Assembly (NCBI GenBank): GCA_016185815.1
Contig: JACPMT010000034.1
Location: 1-15,467, forward strand
Source of the DNA: Candidatus Woesearchaeota archaeon
GTDB taxonomy: Archaea; Nanobdellota; Nanobdellia; Woesearchaeales; GW2011-AR4
Direction: 5' to 3'
Length of the DNA: 15,467 bases
The position numbers and the translations under genes were made by a program. Below the pieces are notes generated by a model that saw only the letters and a list, made by a program, of their open reading frames with translations, ran no database searches and was not told where the DNA came from. Below are positions 1 to 5,206 of this stretch, in pieces. The stretch's first letter is position 1, and every line of letters starts with the position of its first letter.

Positions 1-74
1 TGTCAGTTGCAGAAACAAGAGTATTCAGCTCAAAAGAAAAAGCCATGAAGCAGTTGGATGAGTGGCTAAGCTAA
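1..74 (+). CDS. C-terminal fragment of an unidentified protein
   Basis: An open frame runs in from the left edge (frame 3) and ends at a TAA at 72-74, giving a tail of 23 residues that ends in DEWLS. The visible tail is hydrophilic and looks helical, with alternating charged and hydrophobic positions. That is too little to name a family. It converges on the phosphatase gene, and the two 3' ends overlap by 9 bases. It could be a chance open frame, but the overlap geometry and the amphipathic tail are typical of a real gene end. Confidence 0.45.
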   Translation, partial: SVAETRVFSSKEKAMKQLDEWLS

Positions 75-371
75 ATGGCTTATCTTTGACTTAAGCGTAT
101 TGACAAGCTCCGGCTGGTTGTAATTGTAAACATCCGGAATATCCAATGAAAGTATCCGCTTTTGCATGTAAAGCTTTGGGAATCTTTTGGCTATTTCAGA
201 CCTTTGCGAGTCCTCCATAACCACGATTACATCAGCCCAGCTGATCTGCTTTTCAGTAACCGGCTTTTCATTGTAAAGCCCTGCAGATTTTGTTTTGAAT
301 TTATTCCTGAAAAGCTCTTCTGCTGTCTTGCTCCTGTTCTGGTTTTGGTTGCAGATGAAAAGGACTTTCAT
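66..371 (-). CDS. Small low-molecular-weight protein-tyrosine-phosphatase-like protein
   Basis: This 101-residue protein opens with a short beta strand followed by the phosphatase P-loop: Cys7, five residues, Arg13, Ser14 (C-N-Q-N-Q-N-R-S). That is the CX5RS signature of low-molecular-weight tyrosine phosphatases. The SLDIPDVY segment at 75-82 supplies acidic residues (Asp77, Asp80) in the place of the family's general-acid Asp. At about 100 residues it matches the short 'predicted protein tyrosine phosphatase' group rather than the classical 150-residue Wzb/LMW-PTP enzymes. The expected activity is cytosolic hydrolysis of phosphotyrosine or a related phospho-ester. The start is supported by GAGGTT (372-377) directly before the ATG and a TATA box at 391-400. 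It is monocistronic as far as can be seen. The substrate is unknown. Confidence 0.8.
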   Translation of the reverse strand: MKVLFICNQNQNRSKTAEELFRNKFKTKSAGLYNEKPVTEKQISWADVIVVMEDSQRSEIAKRFPKLYMQKRILSLDIPDVYNYNQPELVNTLKSKISHLA

Positions 372-390
372 AACCTCATTATATCCACTC

Positions 391-400
391 TAAAATATAA
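391..400 (-). promoter_or_regulatory. TATA box of the phosphatase gene
   Basis: On the minus strand the sequence reads TTATATTTTA, about 20-29 bases upstream of the ATG at 371. That is the usual archaeal TATA-to-start distance for a transcript with almost no leader. No further gene is seen between 372 and 517. That stretch otherwise holds only AT-rich sequence and one weak 5-bp hairpin (CTTTG/CAAAG near 432-444). Confidence 0.45.
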
Positions 401-517
401 ATCTTGCGGAAAATGATAATAAATCAGATAGCTTTGGAGCAAAGGCCAAGGGAAACCAAAACGTTTCACGAACTTTATTTTATTGAAAATAGACCAGTGG
501 AATGAGTTAGAGTTTTA

Positions 518-820
518 TTATAATTTGACTAGTTTGTTTTTTCCAGAAAATTTTTTTAATAAGATAATTTTGTAAATATCTCTACTTTTATACATACTTC
601 CTTCAGAAGGAAATTTTGTGTACATCAGTACAACTTTATTCGTAACTGGGTATATCATACCTTTATTCTTACGAAATTTTCCTGACACAAGTTTATATCC
701 CCCATAATACCCCAGATCGTCTTGAACATTATGTGCCCTTGGTAGGAAAGCACAATGTCCGATGTGCGTATGTATACTATTAATACCAAAAAATTCTTTG
801 AGTTTTTTGAGTATTTTCAT
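518..820 (-). CDS. Hypothetical protein, 100 residues
   Basis: I do not recognise this basic, AT-rich 100-residue protein. It has a Lys-rich amphipathic N-terminus (MKILKKLKEFFG), a His-containing central part (IHTHIGHC, residues about 16-23), a Gly/Tyr-rich stretch (LGYYGGYK) and a Lys-rich tail. No signal peptide or membrane segment is evident. The start is supported by GTGAT about eight bases upstream of the ATG, matching the archaeal anti-Shine-Dalgarno. It lies 18 bases downstream of the small membrane protein gene on the same strand, so the two are probably co-transcribed. The base composition is visibly more AT-rich than radA or gpsA, which suggests recent acquisition or weak selection. 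It might be a lineage-specific orphan. Confidence 0.5.
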   Translation of the reverse strand: MKILKKLKEFFGINSIHTHIGHCAFLPRAHNVQDDLGYYGGYKLVSGKFRKNKGMIYPVTNKVVLMYTKFPSEGSMYKSRDIYKIILLKKFSGKNKLVKL

Positions 821-838
821 GCATGCATCACTTTTTTC

Positions 839-1039
839 TTATTTTTTACTTCTAGGAGTGAGATAAATTACAATCAAAATTAATAAAATTGTTACTGCTA
901 ACAAAAGCTTAATAATAAGCCCAACTATTTTTGGAAAAAAACTTCCTATGACATCTGCAATGATGAGTATCATTCCAGCAAATACTCCAGCAATTATCCC
1001 AATCCAAACTTGATTTTCATTGATGTTTATCTCTTTCAT
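839..1039 (-). CDS. Small two-helix membrane protein
   Basis: The 66-residue product has a short polar N-terminus, a first hydrophobic helix at about residues 12-35, a short linker containing PK, a second, very Leu/Ile-rich helix at about 38-60, and a basic tail ending in PRSKK. Two closely spaced helices with a basic C-terminus predict a hairpin inserted in the membrane with the tail on the cytoplasmic side. The family is not recognised. It is the first gene of a probable two-gene unit with the hypothetical protein downstream (gap of 18 bases). No good ribosome binding site is seen. The small size, two helices and adjoining basic soluble protein would also fit a toxin/antitoxin or holin-like pair, but nothing specific supports that. 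Confidence 0.5.
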   Translation of the reverse strand: MKEININENQVWIGIIAGVFAGMILIIADVIGSFFPKIVGLIIKLLLAVTILLILIVIYLTPRSKK

Positions 1040-1148
1040 TATATACCCAAGCTACCTTTTTCGCTTTACTCAGAATGTTGTTTAACATCCAAAATTCAAA
1101 AAAATAAGATAAGCTCATTTTTAATCGTTAGATTATTAGTATTTAAAT

Positions 1149-1175
1149 AACCTTCTCAAAAGTGGCAAGAAGGTT
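1149..1175. terminator. Hairpin with T-rich flank in the 1040-1436 gene-free region
   Basis: AACCTTCT (1149-1156) and AGAAGGTT (1168-1175) form a perfect 8-bp stem with an 11-base loop. It can be extended by AAT/ATT across a one-base bulge and is followed by TATTCTTTATTTT on the plus strand. It resembles a factor-independent terminator, or an operator-like dyad. No gene ends here on the plus strand, so its role is open. Confidence 0.35.
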
Positions 1176-1232
1176 TATTCTTTATTTTCCATATTGCAAA
1201 TAACCACTGGACACTGGACATCCCTGCCTAAA

Positions 1233-1240
1233 CTATATAA
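1233..1240 (+). promoter_or_regulatory. TATA box for the leader / small protein / radA transcript
   Basis: CTATATAA is the clearest TATA box in the 1040-1436 gap. Transcription would begin about 25 bases downstream, near 1260. That leaves a leader of about 175 bases before the ATG at 1437, which is unusually long for an archaeal mRNA. Confidence 0.5.
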
Positions 1241-1261
1241 ACTAACTCATACTTACTATCT

Positions 1262-1436
1262 ATCGAAGTTGTTGCAGTGAGATGAAAGTGAGCTTTTGCG
1301 AACTTTCTCGCGAGCAATAAACTTTACCCAGCCTCTGGAATGATTGGAAATGGCGTAAATCCGCCTAAGAACCCAAGCATTCCTAATTAAAGAGGCTTTG
1401 AAACAAAATCCGAATAGGAAAATTGGGTGAGTAAAA
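1262..1436 (+). promoter_or_regulatory. Structured mRNA leader with two alternative folds, one masking the ribosome binding site
   Basis: Domain 1 (1266-1324): AAGTTGTTGC pairs with GCAATAAACTT across one bulged base. It is capped by GAAAGT (1284-1289) pairing with ACTTTC (1302-1307), with AGT-GA facing GA between the stems, which resembles a kink-turn. Domain 2 (1331-1396): GCCTCT/AGAGGC, GGAATG (1337-1342)/CATTCC (1378-1383), TTGG (1344-1347)/CCAA (1373-1376) and an inner GGCG (1352-1355)/CGCC (1362-1365) nest as one irregular hairpin. Competing fold: CCCAA (1372-1376) and TTCCTA (1380-1385) can instead pair with TTGGG (1423-1427) and TAGGAA (1415-1420). This uses the same 3' arm as domain 2 and covers the start of the ribosome binding site GGGTGA (1425-1430). 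The layout is that of a translational switch. A stand-alone small RNA from the same promoter is the alternative. Confidence 0.45.
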
Positions 1437-1706
1437 ATGGAAAGTAGAAACGTGCCTGAAAAGAAATTCAGCACAGGAGTTATAACTGCCACAATCTGGC
1501 AAAACCAAGGAAAAGGCAGAAATGGAGAAACAGTAAGTTACAGAACAGTTTCTCTGCAAAGGAGATATAAAGACAAAAACGGAGTCTGGCAAAGCGCTAA
1601 TTCTTTCAGAGTGAATGACTTGCCAAAAGCAGCTCTGGTGCTTCAAAAAGCATACGAGTATCTTGACTACGAAGTGGATGAAGACATTATAGAGGAGGTT
1701 ATTTAA
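1437..1706 (+). CDS. Small conserved PC4/whirly-like protein, possible single-stranded nucleic-acid binder
   Basis: The 89-residue protein has a strand-rich core in which TGVITATIWQN (13-23), TVSYRTVSLQRRYKDK (31-46) and a WQSANSFRVNDLPK segment (51-64) alternate beta strands with basic turns. A C-terminal helix (about 65-80) and an acidic end follow. Four strands then a helix, with aromatic and basic surface residues, resembles the PC4/whirly fold used to bind single-stranded DNA, but I infer this from pattern alone. The ribosome binding site GGGTGA lies six bases before the ATG. The next gene is radA, 41 bases downstream on the same strand, so a supporting role in recombination or ssDNA handling is plausible. 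Function is not established. Confidence 0.6.
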   Translation: MESRNVPEKKFSTGVITATIWQNQGKGRNGETVSYRTVSLQRRYKDKNGVWQSANSFRVNDLPKAALVLQKAYEYLDYEVDEDIIEEVI

Positions 1707-1710
1707 CCTC
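1695..1710 (+). terminator. Hairpin overlapping the stop codon of the small protein gene
   Basis: GAGGTT and AACCTC form a 6-bp stem with the loop ATTT, followed by TTTCT. The stop codon (TAA, 1704-1706) lies in the hairpin. It could attenuate transcription before radA or stabilise an mRNA end. A separate TATA box for radA follows at once. Confidence 0.35.
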
Positions 1711-1720
1711 TTTCTAGATA

Positions 1721-1742
1721 AAATATATAAAAGAAAGGTGAT
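1721..1742 (+). promoter_or_regulatory. TATA box and ribosome binding site of radA
   Basis: AAATATATAAAA (1721-1732) is a TATA-like element about 16-27 bases before the radA ATG. GGTGAT (1737-1742) is a full match to the archaeal anti-Shine-Dalgarno, five bases before the ATG. radA can therefore be read both from its own promoter (nearly leaderless) and from the upstream transcript (using the ribosome binding site). Confidence 0.5.
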
Positions 1743-1747
1743 TATAA

Positions 1748-2764
1748 ATGGAACAGGAATTAATTGAAGTGCCAAACAATGAGGCAAAAGAAACAAGAAG
1801 AAAACGAAAGGAAATGAAAGAAGAAAAAGCAGAAAAGACAATCTATGATTTACCAGGTGTCGGAGCAGCAACAGCTGAAAAATTAATAGCAGTCGGATTC
1901 AATGACTTGATGAGCATTGCAGTTGCAACACCTGCAGAGCTGATTGACGCAACTGGCATGGGAGATGCTCTTGCGAAAAAGCTGATTGCAGTTGCAAGGT
2001 CTTCTTTGGAGATGGGCTTTGAGTCAGGGGAAGAATTGATGAAAAGAAGGGAAAAAGTCATAAGGCTGAAAACAGGAAGCAAGGCATTTGATGCATTGCT
2101 TGGAGGGGGTCTTGAAACAGGCGCAATTGTCGAGTGCTTTGGCGAGTTTGGCTCTGGAAAAACACAGCTTGGCCATGCTTTGGCAGTCAGTTCCCAGTCT
2201 GCTGACAAGGACGCAGTTGCCGTCTATATTGACACTGAAAACACTTTCAGGCCTGAAAGAATAATCCAGTTTGCAAAATGTGCTGGTTTGGATGAAGAGC
2301 AAGTCCTGAAAAACATCAAGGTTGCAAGAGCATACAACTCTGACCACCAAATGCTATTGGCAGAAAAAATAGAGGACTTGATAAAAAAGCAAGGCTTGAA
2401 TGTAAAGCTTGTTGTAATTGACTCCTTGACAGCCCACTTCAGGGCAGAGTTCATTGGAAGAGGCACTTTGGCAGACAGGCAGCAAAAGCTTAACAAGCAC
2501 ATGCACACATTGATGAAGCTTGCTGACACGCACAATCTATGTGTTTATGTCACAAACCAGGTCATGGCAAAGCCTGACATGTTCTTCGGCGATCCGACTC
2601 AAGCAATAGGCGGCCATATTGTGGCGAATGCATCAACTTTCCGTGTCTATCTGAGAAAAGGAAAGAAAGGCACAAGAGTTGCTAAGCTTATTGATTCGCC
2701 GTCACAGCCTGAAGGGGAATGTTCATTCTATGTTGATGAAGCAGGAATAAAAGACATAGAATAA
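1748..2764 (+). CDS. radA: DNA repair and recombination protein RadA
   Basis: RadA is the archaeal RecA/Rad51 recombinase; it forms ATP-dependent filaments on single-stranded DNA and drives strand exchange. The 338-residue protein shows the expected order. A Lys/Glu-rich tail (1-30) is followed by a helix-hairpin-helix DNA-binding domain (about 33-90, [13 protein letters not shown]), then the ATPase core with Walker A GEFGSGKT at 132-139, Walker B LVVIDS at 221-226, the L1 region around [16 protein letters not shown], and a TNQV motif ahead of the L2 loop. Length and domain order are normal for archaeal RadA. The start is fixed by a strong GGTGAT five bases upstream. It follows the small PC4-like gene and precedes a T-rich terminator and the intergenic repeat. 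Confidence 0.97.
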   Translation: MEQELIEVPNNEAKETRRKRKEMKEEKAEKTIYDLPGVGAATAEKLIAVGFNDLMSIAVATPAELIDATGMGDALAKKLIAVARSSLEMGFESGEELMKRREKVIRLKTGSKAFDALLGGGLETGAIVECFGEFGSGKTQLGHALAVSSQSADKDAVAVYIDTENTFRPERIIQFAKCAGLDEEQVLKNIKVARAYNSDHQMLLAEKIEDLIKKQGLNVKLVVIDSLTAHFRAEFIGRGTLADRQQKLNKHMHTLMKLADTHNLCVYVTNQVMAKPDMFFGDPTQAIGGHIVANASTFRVYLRKGKKGTRVAKLIDSPSQPEGECSFYVDEAGIKDIE

Positions 2765-2770
2765 ATTTAC

Positions 2771-2790
2771 TTTTTCTTTATTATTTTTTA
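2771..2790 (+). terminator. T-rich terminator after radA
   Basis: Just after the radA stop the plus strand carries three T-runs (TTTTT, TTTA, TTTTTT) without a hairpin, which is the usual form of an archaeal transcription terminator. The last T-run running into AAT could also act as a weak TATA element for the structured repeat that follows. Confidence 0.45.
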
Positions 2791-2800
2791 ATGAATGCAT

Positions 2801-2865
2801 GGGCGAGGCTTGAGCGTAATGGCAAGAAGCGAAAGCCGAGCACTAGATTTTGTGCCGAAGGCACA
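2801..2865 (+). repeat. Two-hairpin intergenic repeat, copy 1
   Basis: Hairpin A: GGCTT-GA-GC (2807-2815) pairs with GC-GA-AAGCC (2829-2837), with tandem G/A mismatches inside the stem and a loop containing TGGCAAGAA. Hairpin B: TGTGCC-GAA-GGCACA (2851-2865) is a 6-bp stem with a GAA triloop. The linker GAGCAC-N-AGATT-N and the leading GGCGAGGC are shared with copy 2 at 6762-6825 on the minus strand. Both stems differ between the copies by compensatory changes. It sits between radA and the plsC promoter, in the same orientation as both. It could be a small RNA, an mRNA-end structure or a non-autonomous mobile repeat. Confidence 0.6.
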
Positions 2866-2904
2866 TATTGAATTTCAATTTTCTAATTAATCCTAAATTC
2901 CTTT

Positions 2905-2920
2905 GCGAAACCTTTTTAAT
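2905..2920 (+). promoter_or_regulatory. BRE and TATA box of the acyltransferase/gpsA operon
   Basis: GCGAAA (2905-2910) followed by CTTTTTAAT (2912-2920) looks like a B-recognition element plus TATA box. Initiation 25 bases downstream would fall on or just before the ATG at 2943, giving a leaderless mRNA. This argues against the longer in-frame start at 2850, which lies upstream of the promoter. Confidence 0.5.
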
Positions 2921-2942
2921 GACTTATTCAATATTTCAAGCT

Positions 2943-3590
2943 ATGGCTTACCCCATCAGCAAATTAATCATAAAGGCTATTTACAGGCCTTGGATCAGGA
3001 AAATTGATGGCATGGAAAATGTTCCAATAGGCAAGCCCTTCATCATAGCGGCAAATCATTCCAGCTATTTTGATGTTTTTCTTCCGCCAATAGCAATTAC
3101 TAAAAAAGTTGACAAGAAAATACACGCATTGGTCAACAGCTATTATTGGAAGCCATTTATCACAAGATTCTTTCTGGATTTGTGGGAAAGCATCCCTGTT
3201 TTTGTCGAAAAGGACAAAGGCTCAAAGGAAAAAAACAAAGCAGCAATTGAAAAGGCATCAGGCTATCTTAAAAAAGAAGAGCCAGTCATGATTTTTCCGG
3301 AAGGCGCAAGAAGCAAAGACGGAAAGCTGAAGAAAGCGTACACAGGAGTTGCAAGGCTGGCATTAAAATCCAGAGTTCCTGTGCTGCCTGTCGGGGTCAT
3401 TGGCTCTAACAAGGTGCTTCCGGTAGGCAAGATGCTTCCTAGATTTAAAAGATGCGAGGTAAAAATCGGAAAATTGATTCATTTTGAAAAATATTATGGC
3501 AAAAAACAAAATGAAAAAATATTGAATGAAATAACCAGAAGCATAATGAAGCAGATAGCAAGACTAATCAACCAGAAATACAGCTACTAA
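2943..3590 (+). CDS. plsC: PlsC-family 1-acyl-sn-glycerol-3-phosphate acyltransferase, copy 1
   Basis: PlsC enzymes transfer a fatty acyl group from acyl-ACP or acyl-CoA to a glycerol-phosphate hydroxyl at the membrane, forming phosphatidic acid. The 215-residue protein has the HX4D catalytic motif as NHSSYFD (His39, Asp44) and the glycerol-phosphate-binding motif FPEGARS (118-124), followed by a VPVLPVGVIGS strand. The N-terminal helix (about 1-17) is amphipathic and probably membrane-associated. I chose the ATG at 2943 because it aligns with the start of the neighbouring paralogue (MAY..PKL) and lies correctly downstream of the TATA box. It is followed after a single base by copy 2 and then gpsA. 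Archaeal membranes normally use ether-linked isoprenoids on glycerol-1-phosphate, so this enzyme is unexpected here. Confidence 0.9.
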   Translation: MAYPISKLIIKAIYRPWIRKIDGMENVPIGKPFIIAANHSSYFDVFLPPIAITKKVDKKIHALVNSYYWKPFITRFFLDLWESIPVFVEKDKGSKEKNKAAIEKASGYLKKEEPVMIFPEGARSKDGKLKKAYTGVARLALKSRVPVLPVGVIGSNKVLPVGKMLPRFKRCEVKIGKLIHFEKYYGKKQNEKILNEITRSIMKQIARLINQKYSY

Positions 3591-3591
3591 A

Positions 3592-4224
3592 ATGGCCTAC
3601 CTAATCCCAAAATTGACAATAATTCCTGCTGTAAAGCTTTATTTCAAGAAAATCAGCGGGATTGAAAACCTGCCGAAAAAAGGCGCATTCATAGCAGCAG
3701 CCAACCACGCAAGCTACATGGACCATCTCATAATTGCAGGCAGCCTCGTCTCGCATTTAAACAGGAAAGTTCACTTTCTTGCAAAGAAGGAGCACTTTGA
3801 CAATATTTTTAAGAAAGCATGGCATACCTATGCAGGTGCAATCCCCCTTGACAGGCAAAGCGGAGGCAAGGAGGCATTAGGATGGGCAATAAAAGCATTG
3901 AAGGAAGGAAAGATAATAGCCATACACCCGGAAGGGACAAGAAGCCTCACTGGAAAATTGCAGAAGGCAAAGACAGGAGTTGCAAGGCTGGCATTGCTGT
4001 CAAAAGCCCCTGTTGTGCCGATTGGCTTAATCGGAACTTTTGAGATACTTCCAAAAGGAAAATACATCCCAAAATTTAAAAGAGGAGCCATGAGCATCGG
4101 AAAGCCAATGTATTTTAATGACTACTATAACAAAAAAATTAATAAGAAGATATTAAGGGAGGTAACAACTAGGATAATGAAAGAAATAGCAAAACTATGC
4201 AAGCAAAAATATAATTTTAGATAA
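3592..4224 (+). CDS. plsC: PlsC-family 1-acyl-sn-glycerol-3-phosphate acyltransferase, copy 2
   Basis: A tandem paralogue of the preceding gene, 210 residues, with the catalytic pair in the same positions: NHASYMD (His39, Asp44) and HPEGTRS (112-118). The first motif residue is His where most family members have Phe. Many stretches match copy 1, for example KTGVARLALLSKAP against AYTGVARLALKSRVP and the C-terminal IMKEIAKL against IMKQIARL, so the pair arose by duplication. The ATG follows the copy 1 stop by one base, implying coupled translation. No PlsB or PlsY is visible. Two PlsC-like enzymes could acylate sn-1 and sn-2 in turn, or differ in acyl donor. The gpsA start lies four bases downstream. 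Confidence 0.9.
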   Translation: MAYLIPKLTIIPAVKLYFKKISGIENLPKKGAFIAAANHASYMDHLIIAGSLVSHLNRKVHFLAKKEHFDNIFKKAWHTYAGAIPLDRQSGGKEALGWAIKALKEGKIIAIHPEGTRSLTGKLQKAKTGVARLALLSKAPVVPIGLIGTFEILPKGKYIPKFKRGAMSIGKPMYFNDYYNKKINKKILREVTTRIMKEIAKLCKQKYNFR

Positions 4225-4228
4225 AACA

Positions 4229-5206
4229 ATGAAAAAAATCGCAATAATAGGAGCAGGCTCCTGGGGCACAACTTTGGCTGTTCTGCTGGGGGAAAAAGGC
4301 TTTGATGTCAAGCTTTGGGCAAGGAGGGAAAAATTAGCAAACGAAATTGAAGCAAAAAAAGAAAACACACAATATCTGCCGGGAATAAAAATTCCAAACA
4401 ACGTGATTGCAGACCATTCCTTAAAAGACGTGATTAATGATTCTGGAATAATAATAACAGCCATCCCAAGCGAATTTTTAAGATCCACAATAAAGCAGAT
4501 CAAGCCCTATTTCAATAACCAGATTGTTGTAAGCGCAACAAAAGGGCTGGAGCACAACACTTGCAGAAGGATGTCGCAGGTGATAGAAGATGAATTAGGA
4601 AACGTAAAAATTGCAGTTTTATCCGGCCCGAACCATGCAGAGGAAGTCAGCAGCAAAATGCCGACTGCAAGCGTTGTTGCAAGCAAGGACAAAAGAACAG
4701 GCAAAACAGTTTCAGAAGCTCTTGCAAAGCCTTATTTCAAGCTGTACCAGTTAAACGATGTTGCCGGAGTTGAAATCTGCGGCGCCTTGAAGAACATATC
4801 TGCAATAGCAACAGGCGTTTGCGATGGGTTTGGGTTTGGTGACAATGCAAGGGCATCAATCATAACCCTTGGCCTGATGGAAATGAATAATTTTGGCAGG
4901 CATTTCGGCGCAAAAAGAGGGACTGTTTACGGATTGGCCGGCGTTGGCGACCTGATTGCAACGTGCATAAGCAGGCACTCAAGAAACAGGTTTGTAGGAG
5001 AGCAGCTTGCAAAAAGCAAGCCAATTGAAGAGATCAAGAGAGAGATGCACGGCATGGTTGCTGAAGGAATTCCAACGACAAAGGCAGTTTATGAATACAG
5101 CAAGAAGCATAACATAGAAATGCCGTTGACGCATCAGGCTTATGAAGTGTTGTTTGAGAACAAGAACTTAAAGCAGGCGATAAAGGATTTGTTAAACTTA
5201 ATTTAA
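4229..5206 (+). CDS. gpsA: Glycerol-3-phosphate dehydrogenase [NAD(P)+], bacterial type
   Basis: GpsA reduces dihydroxyacetone phosphate to sn-glycerol-3-phosphate, the backbone of bacterial and eukaryotic phospholipids. Archaea normally make the opposite enantiomer with an unrelated G1P dehydrogenase. The 325-residue protein is full length. It has a Rossmann motif GAGSWGT (8-14), the family's ATKGLE (103-108) and LSGPNHAEEV (131-140) segments, the catalytic-Lys motif GALKNISAIATG (Lys188), and GDLIATC (240-246) followed by SRN. It lies four bases after plsC copy 2, so substrate supply and acylation are encoded in one operon. Its 3' end overlaps the convergent patatin gene by 9 bases. A catabolic role is possible but less likely in this context. 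Confidence 0.95.
   Translation: MKKIAIIGAGSWGTTLAVLLGEKGFDVKLWARREKLANEIEAKKENTQYLPGIKIPNNVIADHSLKDVINDSGIIITAIPSEFLRSTIKQIKPYFNNQIVVSATKGLEHNTCRRMSQVIEDELGNVKIAVLSGPNHAEEVSSKMPTASVVASKDKRTGKTVSEALAKPYFKLYQLNDVAGVEICGALKNISAIATGVCDGFGFGDNARASIITLGLMEMNNFGRHFGAKRGTVYGLAGVGDLIATCISRHSRNRFVGEQLAKSKPIEEIKREMHGMVAEGIPTTKAVYEYSKKHNIEMPLTHQAYEVLFENKNLKQAIKDLLNLI

Noticed and set aside
1206..1219. Tandem ACTGGAC-ACTGGAC direct repeat upstream of the leader promoter.
   Set aside because: Two copies of seven bases are too short to separate from chance; it could be an operator but nothing else supports it.
1383..1871. Long minus-strand open frame opposite the small protein gene and radA start (also 1256-1492).
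   Set aside because: The translation is a run of Phe/Leu/Ser-rich sequence typical of an antisense shadow, and both plus-strand genes there have good ribosome binding sites and recognisable domains.
2850..2942. N-terminal extension of the first PlsC to a start at 2850.
   Set aside because: The extra 31 residues lie upstream of the TATA box at 2912-2920 and inside hairpin B of the repeat, and the paralogue starts at the position equivalent to 2943.
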